This document shows, piece after piece, positions 17,501-25,869 of a stretch of 56,665 bases of DNA. The notes below the pieces were generated by a model. It searched no databases. It saw only the letters and a program-made list of their open reading frames with translations, and was not told the origin of the DNA. The stretch's first letter is position 1. The number at the start of each line of letters is the position of its first letter. The stretch is from CAZTDD01 sp964612675 (GTDB lineage Bacteria; Hinthialibacterota; Hinthialibacteria; Hinthialibacterales; JAKPRU01). Both the position numbers and the translations under genes were made by a program. The stretch is from the NCBI GenBank assembly GCA_964612675.1, contig CAZTDD010000032.1:1-56665 (forward strand), given 5' to 3'.

Positions 17501-17770
17501 CTCAAGCCGCGCCCGGGCGGCGATTTGAAATCCGCTCACGGTCAATTGGAGACATTGTTCGGTATGATTGAGAGTTCATGGCGAATTCAGCTGGGAAAAC
17601 TCAATTACAGCTGTACGGTGCCGAGTAACACAAACGCGACGCTCTATCTCCCGACCTCGAATCCGGATTCGCTCAATGGCTCGCAAGAAGTGGAGCCGGT
17701 GAGTGAGAACAGCGATTGCGTTATTTTCGAACTCGAACCCGGGCATTATTTTTTTGTTGTCGATCTATAA
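14504..17770 (+). CDS. secreted alpha-L-rhamnosidase, GH78, with embedded discoidin-like domain
   Basis: This 1088-aa enzyme would release terminal alpha-L-rhamnose from plant or algal polysaccharides. A signal peptide (1-25) is followed by the N-terminal beta domain of GH78 (NPLGVHETAPRLSWRL). An inserted F5/8-C-like jelly roll (about 170-285, WVQIDLRQEETFDSVVLYP...SRYVRLTVTQL) comes next. Then come the Bac_rhamnosid_N lectin-like domain, the linker domain and the (alpha/alpha)6 catalytic barrel. The barrel carries TPTDCPQRDERLGWMGDAQ (Asp669, Glu670) and TTIWERWDG (Glu948), which hold the general acid and base. A C-terminal beta-sandwich ends the protein. AAGGAAG 7 bases before ATG 14504 decides the start over the in-frame ATG at 14471. 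All catalytic motifs are intact. Confidence 0.93.
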   Translation: MNKQVPYRIIASWLILSLMPILSYARSDLPAPNHLVCEYLENPLGVHETAPRLSWRLDLPLKRQTAYRILVSSDRDLLDRNEADVWDTGKVDTDQSTHVVYAGRLLESGEYYFWKVRVWTSEGGPTDYSEPAYWQMGLLRDSDWDAMWIGPQSKLGEDIPAHVGYHSKIENSPDHTKWVQIDLRQEETFDSVVLYPVQPFSYSKSPGFLFPVRFRIDVSNDPEFTSFETVADFSQENVPNPGDDPFLYEFPEQRSRYVRLTVTQLTHRDADNYGFALAEMEVKHEDEVISENRPVKVLDAVESRDWSIRHLNDGVKTTQRETYSKPGPASMLRSTFRLPSAVKQATLHATAKGLYEARINGERVGENILAPEWTDYKKRIQVQTYDVTNMLEKGENAIGALLGEGWYAGLVGTSGHGEYGSRLGLLLQLEVECVDGSVHRIATDNEWRVTEEGPIRSSDIIRGETYDARREMRGWDRPGFDDSDWQDVHVLPPTKAQLVAQPNEPIQITQELAPVQITEPTTGVYVFDMGQNMVGWCRLKLRGEKGRQIELRHGERLNPDGTVYTKNLRDHNRRDPVEEYQKNVYICSGEDEELFEPHFTYHGFRYVEVSGLSYRPVESDLTGCVFHSASPLCGEFESSNTMLNRLVENAVWSQRGNMHSTPTDCPQRDERLGWMGDAQIFSQAACFTMNMAGFFTKWCQDIRDAQVEDGRFSDFSPNPIKDRGEFLAAPAWADAGVIVPWRVYVNYGDQRILGKHFEAAEDWIHYVKSQSPDLIWIQGRGNDYGDWLNGNNLILDGWPREGADTPREVFATAFFAYSTELVAKMARVLGREDKARQYTDLADQIKSSFVKHFVESDGRIRGDTQTIYALALHFDLVPESMRSIMLKHLLREIEEYNGSLSTGIQGTNRMMLTLADENQLDLAYDLLTKRSVPSWGYMIDQGATTIWERWDGYVEGRGFQNPGMNSFNHYAFGAIGEWMYRNIVGINPDPSSPGYKHIVLKPRPGGDLKSAHGQLETLFGMIESSWRIQLGKLNYSCTVPSNTNATLYLPTSNPDSLNGSQEVEPVSENSDCVIFELEPGHYFFVVDL

Positions 17771-17910
17771 CCGTTTAGATGTTCCGCCCATCGCCACGTG
17801 AACTGCACGTGCTCGGGAAACATGCTGAATCAGTCACTCGGGACATTTGGAATCGAGTTCGCTAGAATCACACCATCTTCACAGCAACCGATGAATGTGG
17901 GAGGAAAATT

Positions 17911-20103
17911 ATGGATGTCACTCGCAAGGGAATCATCGTTTTTGCGATCGTCGGTGGAGTTAGTCTTCTTTCTTTTTCCATCGGTGCAGCCCCCATTGAG
18001 GAGACGACGAATCCGTTGGGATGGATCCTCTCGACCGATGCTTCAATGTATCGGATCGTGGTTGACGGGAATGGGTACGTTTTGAACGCGTATTACGGTT
18101 CTCCCGGGCGCTATCTGGATCTGAAGGAGGTTGCGGCGGGGCGAACGGCATTGTATCGAAGGGGGATGCATGAGGTGCCGTTTCGCGGAGGCTGGGTCGA
18201 AGGGACACCGGCTGTGGAGGTGATTTTCGCGGATCACACGCGGGACGCCGACCTGGTGTATGACTCGCATGAAATTCTCGATATGGACGAACACCCATGT
18301 CTGCGAATCGACCTTAAAGATAAGTATTATGGACTGAGAGTGTCTTCTTATTGGCGTGTGTTTCCAGAGGAGGACGTCATTGAAAAGTGGCTCGTGTTAG
18401 AAAACGCGGGTGACAGCACAATCCTTGTCGAAAACGCTCAGTCGGGTTCGGTTTGGCTGCCTGTCGACGAGTATGACCTTTTTCATTTCAGCGGAATGTG
18501 GGGGAGAGAATTTCTCCTGCAAAAGACACAGTTGACACCCGGCGTGAAAACGATTCAGACGCGTTCTTTTGTGATGCATGAGAATCCCCCTTGGTTCGCC
18601 GTCGGTGTCTCAGGCGAGACGAATGAAGATACCGGTGAAGTGTGGTTCGGCAGTCTCGCATGGAGCGGCAACTGGCGATTTGATTTTGAGAAAACGTTCC
18701 ACGGAAATGTCCAGGCTGTCGGAGGAATCAATTTCTGGGATACATCGTGGACGCTGGGACCCGGAGAGAAATTCGAGACGCCGAAAGCTGTCTACGGTTT
18801 TTCGCCTGACGGCTTGAACGGCGCGTCGAATTGTCTGCATGAATTTATTCGGGACAATGTTCTCCGTGCCTCGTTTCGGGAGAAACTGCGGCCGGTTCTA
18901 TACAACAGTTGGTATGCGACAACATTTCACGTGAATGAAGAACAACAGGTTGAACTGGCGCGTATTGCCAAGGAAATCGGTGTTGAACTTTTTGTAATCG
19001 ATGATGGATGGTTTAAGGGGCGAAAAGACGACCATGCCGGGTTGGGCGATTGGGTGGTCGATAAAGAGAAATTTCCAAACGGACTTAAGGCGATGATCGA
19101 GCGGATTAACGATTTGGGGCTCGATTTCGGCCTTTGGGTCGAGCCGGAGATGGTGAATCCCGACAGCGATTTATACCGGGCGCATCCGGATTGGGTTTTT
19201 CATTATCCGCACCGAAAACGGCGCGAACAACGAAATCAATTGATGCTCAATCTTGCCCGTGACGATGTGTACGAGTACCTTTTGGACTCCTTGTCGAAAT
19301 TGCTTGACGAAAATAATATTCGATTTATCAAGTGGGATCGGAACCGCAGTCTGACAGAGCCCGGTTGGCCTGAAGCCGATCCGGAGACGCAACGAGAGGT
19401 CAGGATTCGATACGTTCATAATCTTTATCGGTTGATCGATGAATTGCAGCGCCGTTTTCCGGATGTCTTATTCGAGAGCTGCTCGGGCGGTGGAGGACGG
19501 GTCGATTTAGGTATTCTCTCGCGTATGGATCAGGTGTGGACGAGCGACAACACGGATCCATCGCACCGGGTTATGATTCAAGACGGTTTTCTCCACGCTT
19601 TTCCCTCGAACCTGATGGTGAGCTGGGTGACGGATGAATCCTGGCAGGGACTGGATTTCCCGCTAGCGTTTCGTTTTCATGTGTGTATGAGCGGTGTCCT
19701 TGGGGTCGGCAGCGATTTGACGAAATGGTCGCAGGAGGAACGAGACATTGCGTCGAATATGATTGCACAGTACAAGGATATCCGAGAGATTGTCCAGGAA
19801 GGAGAAGTCTATCGTCTTATTTCTCCTTTCGAACAAAACCGTTCCGCGATCGAATATGTAAGTCGAGATGGCTCGGAAGCGGTTGTTTTCTTTTATAGCC
19901 TGCTCGACACGCTGGAAGGAAGCCGACGGGACGACAAGGTGAGTCCGTTTGTCCGACTCCATGGTTTGGATCCGGACGCGGCGTATCGACTTTCCGCCGA
20001 TCGCAGCGGTGTTGTTGATGGACGTACGCTGATGAATATCGGTATTCCCTGGTTTTTGAGGGGCAGTTTCACGAGTGGGATCGTTACAATCAGGAAAGAA
20101 TAA
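17911..20103 (+). CDS. secreted alpha-galactosidase, GH36
   Basis: This 730-aa clan GH-D enzyme hydrolyses alpha-galactosides. A signal peptide (about 1-27, ending SIGAA) is followed by the N-terminal beta-supersandwich, the (beta/alpha)8 barrel and a C-terminal beta domain. Family motifs are complete: FVIDDGWF, GLDFGLWVEPEMVNPDSDLY, RFIKWDRNR with the nucleophile Asp476, ESCSGGGGRVD, and WTSDNTDP with the acid/base Asp546. The start ATG has GGAGG just upstream. It lies 140 bp after the GH78 gene on the same strand, so the two probably act on the same glycan. Its last codons (ATC AGG AAA GAA TAA) are the first unit of a 26-bp tandem repeat that runs into the assembly gap. Confidence 0.94.
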   Translation: MDVTRKGIIVFAIVGGVSLLSFSIGAAPIEETTNPLGWILSTDASMYRIVVDGNGYVLNAYYGSPGRYLDLKEVAAGRTALYRRGMHEVPFRGGWVEGTPAVEVIFADHTRDADLVYDSHEILDMDEHPCLRIDLKDKYYGLRVSSYWRVFPEEDVIEKWLVLENAGDSTILVENAQSGSVWLPVDEYDLFHFSGMWGREFLLQKTQLTPGVKTIQTRSFVMHENPPWFAVGVSGETNEDTGEVWFGSLAWSGNWRFDFEKTFHGNVQAVGGINFWDTSWTLGPGEKFETPKAVYGFSPDGLNGASNCLHEFIRDNVLRASFREKLRPVLYNSWYATTFHVNEEQQVELARIAKEIGVELFVIDDGWFKGRKDDHAGLGDWVVDKEKFPNGLKAMIERINDLGLDFGLWVEPEMVNPDSDLYRAHPDWVFHYPHRKRREQRNQLMLNLARDDVYEYLLDSLSKLLDENNIRFIKWDRNRSLTEPGWPEADPETQREVRIRYVHNLYRLIDELQRRFPDVLFESCSGGGGRVDLGILSRMDQVWTSDNTDPSHRVMIQDGFLHAFPSNLMVSWVTDESWQGLDFPLAFRFHVCMSGVLGVGSDLTKWSQEERDIASNMIAQYKDIREIVQEGEVYRLISPFEQNRSAIEYVSRDGSEAVVFFYSLLDTLEGSRRDDKVSPFVRLHGLDPDAAYRLSADRSGVVDGRTLMNIGIPWFLRGSFTSGIVTIRKE

Positions 20104-20291
20104 TCGCTTGTGCNNNNNNNNNNNNNNNNNNNNNNNNNNNNNNNNNNNNNNNNNNNNNNNNNNNNNNNNNNNNNNNNNNNNNNNNNNNNNNNNNNNNNNN
20201 NNNNNNNNNNNNNGATCAGGAAAGAATAATCGCTTGTGCGATCAGGAAAGAATAATCGCTTGTGCGATCAGGAAAGAATAATCGCTTGTGC
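20088..20291. repeat. 26-bp tandem repeat overlapping the GH36 stop codon
   Basis: The unit reads GATCAGGAAAGAATAATCGC then TTGTGC. One copy (first base A instead of G) spans 20088-20113 and contains the GH36 stop codon. After the N run, three identical copies follow at 20214-20239, 20240-20265 and 20266-20291, then a partial GAT. GCGAT at each junction can pair with ATCGC inside the unit. Copies are identical, so the array is young or still expanding, and its true number is hidden by the gap. Confidence 0.9.
20114..20213. other. assembly gap of exactly 100 N
   Basis: One hundred consecutive N, the usual placeholder for a gap of unknown length. Identical 26-bp tandem repeats on both sides explain the failed assembly and support the join, but real distance and content are unknown. 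Nothing can be annotated inside it. Confidence 0.98.
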
Positions 20292-20406
20292 GATAACGAA
20301 ACAACAACAAAGAAAGTCTAGACTGGTTTATCGACTTTTCCGATGAGGAAGAGAAACCGGCAGAACAGCGTTGGGTTTCAGAGAAGAAGGAGTTCGATGG
20401 AGTAGA

Positions 20407-21537
20407 ATGGCACAAAAAGGAGTTATCCCCGACTGGAAGGACAAGATTCTCTTCACTCCCGGTCCTTTGACGACAAGCCGTACTGTGAAACAAGCAATGC
20501 TCCGGGACCTGGGTTCGCGGGATTTTGAGTTTATTGAGATCGTTCGCGATATCCGGCGAAGGTTGCTCGATGTAGGTAACGTGAGCGACAAAGACTATGA
20601 AGCGATTCCTCTTCAAGGGAGCGGAACCTTCGGTTTGGAAGCTGTGCTTGCGTCTACAGTACCTCCGGACGGAGAGATCTTGGTTGCGATCAACGGCGCT
20701 TACGGTCGCCGCATTGCAAAGATTGCCTCAGTGTTGAAAATTCCGGTTCACACGTTGGTTTACGCAGAGAATACCTATCCGGAATTACCTGCGATTGACG
20801 CTGCTCTGCAAGAAAACGAACGCATCAGCCACGTTGCTGCCGTCCATTGTGAAACGACTTCCGGAATCATCAATCCCATTCGGGAAATCGGGGAACTCGT
20901 CAGAAAGCGGAACGTTGTTTATTTTGTCGACGCGATGAGCAGCTTTGGTGCGGTACCGATCGATTTGGCCGAATGTTGTATCGACTACCTGGTTTCATCG
21001 GCCAATAAATGCATCGAGGGGGTTCCCGGTTTCTGTTTTGTGTTGGCACGACGAGACACACTCCTATCGACGGAAGGGTATGCGCGAAGTCTCAGCTTTG
21101 ACCTGCTTGTGCAATGGAAAGGACTCGAATCGAACGGCCAATTCCGCTTTACGCCGCCGACACACTCTCTTCTGGCGTTTCATCAAGCGTTGCTTGAGCT
21201 GGAACAGGAAGGCGGTGTCGAGGGGCGGGCCGCGCGTTATCGAGAGAATTATGAGACTCTCGTGGCTGGGATGAGATCGATCGGATTCAAAGAATATGTA
21301 GATCCCGATAAACAGGGATTTATTATTACTTCATTCATGTACCCCAATCATCCGAATTTCTCTTTTGAGAAGTTCTATGCCGGATTGAACGAAAGGAATT
21401 ATGTGATTTATCCCGGGAAGGTGAGTGACGCGGATTGTTTTCGAATCGGAAATATCGGACGCATATTCCCGACGGATGTACTGGATTTGCTCAACGCGGT
21501 TCGTGAAACTTTGGCCGAAATGAATGTGGAACTGTGA
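20407..21537 (+). CDS. phnW: 2-aminoethylphosphonate--pyruvate transaminase
   Basis: PhnW transfers the amino group of 2-aminoethylphosphonate (AEP) to pyruvate, giving phosphonoacetaldehyde and alanine. The 376-aa class V aminotransferase shows LFTPGPLTTSRTVKQAML, GSGTFGLEAVL, ETTSGIINPI, VDAMSSFGAVPID and the PLP-lysine motif SSANKCIEGVPGF (Lys201). It ends with the substrate-carboxylate region RIGNIGRIF. Length is normal. ATG 20407 is chosen over the upstream TTG frame because the protein starts at the family N-terminus and GGAG precedes it. It opens a same-strand series phnW - phnX - sodium symporter - pbfA with gaps of 50-150 bp. The promoter must lie between the repeat array and 20400. 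Confidence 0.93.
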   Translation: MAQKGVIPDWKDKILFTPGPLTTSRTVKQAMLRDLGSRDFEFIEIVRDIRRRLLDVGNVSDKDYEAIPLQGSGTFGLEAVLASTVPPDGEILVAINGAYGRRIAKIASVLKIPVHTLVYAENTYPELPAIDAALQENERISHVAAVHCETTSGIINPIREIGELVRKRNVVYFVDAMSSFGAVPIDLAECCIDYLVSSANKCIEGVPGFCFVLARRDTLLSTEGYARSLSFDLLVQWKGLESNGQFRFTPPTHSLLAFHQALLELEQEGGVEGRAARYRENYETLVAGMRSIGFKEYVDPDKQGFIITSFMYPNHPNFSFEKFYAGLNERNYVIYPGKVSDADCFRIGNIGRIFPTDVLDLLNAVRETLAEMNVEL

Positions 21538-21605
21538 TGAGAATTCGTCGAAGGCAAGGGGTTGGCTTAAACCGAATTGATTAAGTAGAAAAAGGAGCCT
21601 ACGCA

Positions 21606-22436
21606 ATGAGGTATCTTTATCAGCCGGCGTATCGCGGTCCCCTGAAGGCCGTCATTCTGGATTGGGCGGGAACGACGACGGACTATGGCTCCGTTGCGCC
21701 TGCGCTCGTATTTCTCGATGTATTTGAACGGCAAGGGGTGCCGATCACCGTGGAGGAAGCACGGGAACCCATGGGAGCAGCGAAGAAAGACCATATTCGC
21801 GAGATTTGCGAGATGGAGTCGGTCGCGAAACGATGGGAAGAGAAACACGGCAGAAGACCGGGGGAGGACGATGTTGAGCGTATGTACCAGGAGTTCATAC
21901 CTCGTCAGATGGAGGCGCTTGACCGACGCGCGGATCTGATTCCGGGGACAGTGGACGCGGTAGCCGAATTTCGTAAGCGAGGGCTGAAGGTGGGCTCGTC
22001 GAGCGGATATACACGGGAGATGATGGATCTTCTCACAGAGAAAGCCCGGAAACTCGGGTATGAACCGGACGCTTGCGTGGCCGCGACCGAGGTGCCTGCG
22101 GGACGGCCCCAGCCATGGATGTGTTTTCAGAACGCAATGATTCTTCAAGCCTACCCGATGGAGGCGTGTGTGAAAATCGGCGACACGCTTGCCGATATTT
22201 ACGAGGGGCTGAATGCGGGGATGTGGACCATCGGACTGGCGAAGACCGGCAATGAAATCGGTTTGACGGAAGAGGAGATCCGGTCTGTTGAGCCACGCTT
22301 GCTTGAACAGAGGCTCGCGAAAGCGTATTACCGAATGGCGCACGCGGGAGCCCATTATGTGGTGGACGGGATTGCGGACGTCCCGCCTCTCCTCGATGAC
22401 ATCAATGCCCGCCTTTCGACAGGAGAACGACCGTAA
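21606..22436 (+). CDS. phnX: phosphonoacetaldehyde hydrolase (phosphonatase)
   Basis: PhnX is a HAD-superfamily enzyme that cleaves the C-P bond of phosphonoacetaldehyde to acetaldehyde and phosphate through a Schiff-base lysine. The 276-aa protein has the nucleophile loop VILDWAGTTTDYGS (Asp19), the cap-domain lysine in MGAAKKDHIREI (Lys60), the HAD motif II region VGSSSGYT, AATEVPAGRPQPWM, and the metal-binding acid in KIGDTLADIYEG. All essential residues appear present. It uses the product of phnW, 68 bp upstream. GGAG about 10 bases before ATG 21606 serves as ribosome site. Confidence 0.94.
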   Translation: MRYLYQPAYRGPLKAVILDWAGTTTDYGSVAPALVFLDVFERQGVPITVEEAREPMGAAKKDHIREICEMESVAKRWEEKHGRRPGEDDVERMYQEFIPRQMEALDRRADLIPGTVDAVAEFRKRGLKVGSSSGYTREMMDLLTEKARKLGYEPDACVAATEVPAGRPQPWMCFQNAMILQAYPMEACVKIGDTLADIYEGLNAGMWTIGLAKTGNEIGLTEEEIRSVEPRLLEQRLAKAYYRMAHAGAHYVVDGIADVPPLLDDINARLSTGERP

Positions 22437-22576
22437 CGGTGGGTTGCGTTTGACACGAATTTGCTCCACAATCCTGCGCAACATTGTGAGCATGACTGGG
22501 TCGGGATCTCGCCCATTTCTTTCCTGTGCCTGGTGGCTCACGGGCACAGCAGAGAACTCATATCGGGAGGAAGATT

Positions 22577-24409
22577 GTGTCAGCGCTCGACTATATCATC
22601 ACTGTGGTATACATCTCGGCGATCATCGTTGTCGGTATGATCATGCAGCGGCGCGCCGAAAAAGGAATCGACGCGTATTTTCTCGGTGAACGGACCATCC
22701 CTTGGTGGGCGCTTGGCGCTTCCGGAATGGCATCCAATCTCGATGTTACCGGTACAATGATCAACACCGCATTCATCTTTGCATTGGGTGCGATGGGATT
22801 TTTCATCGAAATTCGGGGCGGCGTTGTCCTCGTGATGGCGTTTCTCATGGTGTTTATGGGAAAATGGAACCGCCGTGCGCAAGTGATGACACTGGCGGAA
22901 TGGATGCGGTTCCGCTTTGGTTCCGGCCCACAAGGGGATATCGCACGGTTAATGTCAGCGATATCGATGCTTGTAATCACAACTGCGATGGTAACGTATT
23001 TTTGTATCGGGTCGGGTAAATTTATTGGCGAGTTTTTGGGGATCCCGGCTTTTGCAGGTTTGCCTTCTCAATTCTGGGCAGCGGCGTTGATGATTTTTTT
23101 GGCAATGATTTACACGGTCGCGAGCGGTTTGTACGGCGTTGTGTGGACCGATGTGTTTCAAGGATTCCTGATTTTCGGCACGATTGTCTACATATGTATT
23201 ATGGCAATGACTCAGTTCTCACTGCCGGAGACATTTCAGGTCTCCATGCCGATGAAAGACGGTACTTTTCAGACCATTGAAACAACCCGTGCCGAATGGA
23301 CCAGTTTTATACCGGACTGGACCCTCGGTCTGCCTGAGGCGAGTGCGTACTCGATCTACAATCTATTTGGGATTGCAATTCTGTTCTATTTGGTGAAAGT
23401 GACTATCGAGGGGTCCGGTGGGGCGGCGAACTATATGCTTCAGCGCTACCTTGCTGCACGCAGCGACCGTGATGCCGGTTTGCTTTCCTTGATCTGGACC
23501 GTTCTTCTGGCTTTCCGTTGGCCGTTCATCGCGGCCATCGCGATTATGGGGATTTGCATTGGGAAGACCGGCCAGGTGATCGACGATCCCGAAACGGTTT
23601 TGCCGGTTGTTGTAAATCAACTGGTCCCCATGGGCATTAAGGGGTTTGTGGTGGCCGGGCTCATGGCCGCCGCGATGTCCACCTTCGATTCCACGGTGAA
23701 CTCGGGTGCGTCCTATTGGGTGAAGGATATTTACCAGGCGTACATTCGTCCCGATGCGAGTGAAAAGCAGCTGATGCTTCACTCCCGGGCATCCTCGATT
23801 GCGATTGTCGTAATCGGGCTGCTGTTCAGTTTACTGATCAAGAATATCAACGAAATCTGGGGGTGGATTACGATGAGTATCGGAGGTGGACTGCTTATCC
23901 CCCTCCTTGTTCGGTGGTACTGGTGGCGGCTGAATGGGTACGGATTCGCGGCGGGGACCGCCGCCGGAATGATTGCCGCAATTGTCCAGAAAGCGGTCTT
24001 CCCGGATATTCCTGAATATGCCGCTTTCGGATTCAACGCAAGTATCTCCCTTGTTTTCATGATCATCACAACGTACTTGACAAGTCCGACGGAGAAACCC
24101 GTTCTCGACAATTTCTACAGAATTACACGTCCATTTGGTTTCTGGAACCCTGTTCGCTCGAGTTTTTCCGAGAAAACACTGGAGCAAATCAACGCAGAAA
24201 ATTTCCGCGACCGGATAGCGCTCTGTATGGCTGTACCGTGGCAGATCGTTTTGTTCTTGACTTTGATGATGATCGTCATGCAGCGACTGGATAATTTTCT
24301 GATTCTGTTTAGTTTGTTGATTGTCCTTTCGGTGGGATTGTATTTTTTCTGGTTCCGGCACCTATCCGATGAAGTGAAAATGGACGATCCTGTGGACCTG
24401 GAGCAGTAA
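22577..24409 (+). CDS. sodium:solute symporter (SSS family), putative phosphonate-linked
   Basis: This 610-aa integral membrane protein has about 13-14 hydrophobic helices and the SSS look: YFLGERTIPWWALGASGMASNLDVTGTM near the N-terminus, VASGLYGVVWTDVFQGFLIF, and GFVVAGLMAAAMSTFDSTVNSGASYWVKDIY. The last block includes the Na2-site serines typical of SGLT/PutP-like proteins. GTG 22577 follows GGGAGGAAG directly, so it is preferred to the upstream ATG frame at 22526. It sits between phnX and pbfA on the same strand, so AEP or its 1-hydroxy derivative is the natural candidate substrate. Known AEP carriers that I can name are ABC or MFS types, so the substrate is an inference. Confidence 0.88.
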   Translation: MSALDYIITVVYISAIIVVGMIMQRRAEKGIDAYFLGERTIPWWALGASGMASNLDVTGTMINTAFIFALGAMGFFIEIRGGVVLVMAFLMVFMGKWNRRAQVMTLAEWMRFRFGSGPQGDIARLMSAISMLVITTAMVTYFCIGSGKFIGEFLGIPAFAGLPSQFWAAALMIFLAMIYTVASGLYGVVWTDVFQGFLIFGTIVYICIMAMTQFSLPETFQVSMPMKDGTFQTIETTRAEWTSFIPDWTLGLPEASAYSIYNLFGIAILFYLVKVTIEGSGGAANYMLQRYLAARSDRDAGLLSLIWTVLLAFRWPFIAAIAIMGICIGKTGQVIDDPETVLPVVVNQLVPMGIKGFVVAGLMAAAMSTFDSTVNSGASYWVKDIYQAYIRPDASEKQLMLHSRASSIAIVVIGLLFSLLIKNINEIWGWITMSIGGGLLIPLLVRWYWWRLNGYGFAAGTAAGMIAAIVQKAVFPDIPEYAAFGFNASISLVFMIITTYLTSPTEKPVLDNFYRITRPFGFWNPVRSSFSEKTLEQINAENFRDRIALCMAVPWQIVLFLTLMMIVMQRLDNFLILFSLLIVLSVGLYFFWFRHLSDEVKMDDPVDLEQ

Positions 24410-24459
24410 GAGTTACGGAGTTCAAACTGAGATCGACGTGGACCTGGGAGGCATACCCA

Positions 24460-25821
24460 ATGTCATCCTCCGACAAGTCTTGTGATAAATACCGGTCCGA
24501 AGGCGACTTAAATCTATCGCAACGTCGTCAGGACTGGGCGGAAGGGAACGTGAGTATGGAAGCACGGCGCTGGCTTGAGAAAGACGAGCGTTTCTTTTTA
24601 CACCAATCGCTTTCGACTCCCTGCCTTCAGGTATTAACCGGCTGTAAGGGTATCTATATTGAGGATATTGATGGCCGCCGGTATATGGATTTCCATGGAA
24701 ACAATGTCCATCAGGTAGGCTTTGGAAATCGAAGGGTTATTGAGGCGATCAAGGCTCAGCTGGAGACATTGTCTTTCTCCCCGCGCCGTTTCACGAATAT
24801 CCCCGCCATCGAACTGGCTGAGAAACTCGCTTCGCTTGCGCCGGGCGACCTGAATAGAATTCTATTTGCGCCGGGTGGAACGAGTGCGATCGGTATCGCA
24901 TTGAAACTGGCGAGAGCCGCGACGGGGAGGTACAAGACGATCTCGATGTGGGACTCGTTTCATGGGGCCTCTCTCGACGCGATTTCTATCGGAGGAGAAT
25001 CCATTTTCCGCAGCGATATCGGTCCCCTGCTACCCGGTACGGAACACGTGCCGCCGCCGGATGCATACCGCTGTATTTGGGGGTGCGAGGGAGAGTGTAA
25101 CCTGAAATGTGCGGAATATATCGAATACGTTCTGGAAAAGGAGGGAGATGTCGCCGCGGTTATTGCTGAGACTGTCCGCAGCACGCCTTTTGTTCCTCCT
25201 CCGGAATATTGGCGAAAGGTTCGTGCGGCGTGCGATAAATACGGCGCGCTGTTGATTCTCGACGAAATTCCCAATTGTCTAGGAAGAACGGGAAAAATGT
25301 TTGTCTGCGAGAATTATGACATTGTTCCCGACATGCTGGTTATCGGAAAAGGTCTTGGGGGCGGGGTCTTTCCCCTCGCAGCGCTTATCGCAAGGGATAG
25401 TTTGAATGTCGCACCGGAGCGCGCTCTCGGACATTATACGCATGAAAAGAATCCGGTTGCGTGCGCCGCCGCGCTGGCAACGATCGAGTGTCTTGAACAG
25501 GAGAATTTGCTCGAAAACGCGCGGACGACGGGAGATTACGCATTACGGCGCATGCAGGAGATGATGGACCGGTATGAGATCATCGGAGACGTTCGAGGAA
25601 TCGGTCTTCTGATGGGGATGGAACTCGTGAAAGACAGAACGACAAAAGAGCGAGCTACGGACGAGGCGGAACAGATCATGTATACAGCACTGGGGAAGGG
25701 GCTCAGTTTCAAGTTGACGATGGGGAATATTATTACCCTGACGCCTCCCCTCACAATCACGATAAAAGAAATGGACGAAGCGATGGATATTCTCGACGAG
25801 TGTTTCAGCGAGATCGGCTAA
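24460..25821 (+). CDS. pbfA: class III aminotransferase-fold enzyme, probable (R)-1-hydroxy-2-aminoethylphosphonate ammonia-lyase
   Basis: This 453-aa PLP enzyme has the class III transaminase fold. It shows IEDIDGRRYMDFHGNNVHQVGFG, APGGTSAIGIALKLARAAT for phosphate binding, WDSFHGASLDAISIGGE, LLILDEIPNCLGRTGK, and the PLP lysine in LVIGKGLGGGVFPLAAL (Lys297). The phrases FLHQSLSTPCL, DFHGNNVHQ and LPGTEHVPPPDAYRC match my recollection of PbfA. PbfA removes ammonia from (R)-1-hydroxy-AEP to feed phosphonoacetaldehyde to PhnX. The position after phnW, phnX and a transporter fits that role strongly. An ordinary aminotransferase is the alternative. GGGAGG 8 bases before ATG 24460 supports the start. 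Confidence 0.78.
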   Translation: MSSSDKSCDKYRSEGDLNLSQRRQDWAEGNVSMEARRWLEKDERFFLHQSLSTPCLQVLTGCKGIYIEDIDGRRYMDFHGNNVHQVGFGNRRVIEAIKAQLETLSFSPRRFTNIPAIELAEKLASLAPGDLNRILFAPGGTSAIGIALKLARAATGRYKTISMWDSFHGASLDAISIGGESIFRSDIGPLLPGTEHVPPPDAYRCIWGCEGECNLKCAEYIEYVLEKEGDVAAVIAETVRSTPFVPPPEYWRKVRAACDKYGALLILDEIPNCLGRTGKMFVCENYDIVPDMLVIGKGLGGGVFPLAALIARDSLNVAPERALGHYTHEKNPVACAAALATIECLEQENLLENARTTGDYALRRMQEMMDRYEIIGDVRGIGLLMGMELVKDRTTKERATDEAEQIMYTALGKGLSFKLTMGNIITLTPPLTITIKEMDEAMDILDECFSEIG

Positions 25822-25869
25822 TGTACCTGTTTATCAGAAGGTAAATATTGCCGGACAGGAGAGATTACC

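Noticed and set aside
20075..20281. Open frame running across the 100 N
   Set aside because: It exists only because N is translated as X and the 26-bp repeat happens to lack stops in one frame.
20214..20291. Short direct repeats that might be a CRISPR array
   Set aside because: The three 26-bp units are directly adjacent with no spacers, one unit is part of the GH36 gene end, and no cas genes are present.
21567..22547. 326-aa minus-strand frame opposite phnX
   Set aside because: phnX has all catalytic motifs on the plus strand; the antisense frame is Arg/His-rich with no family signal.
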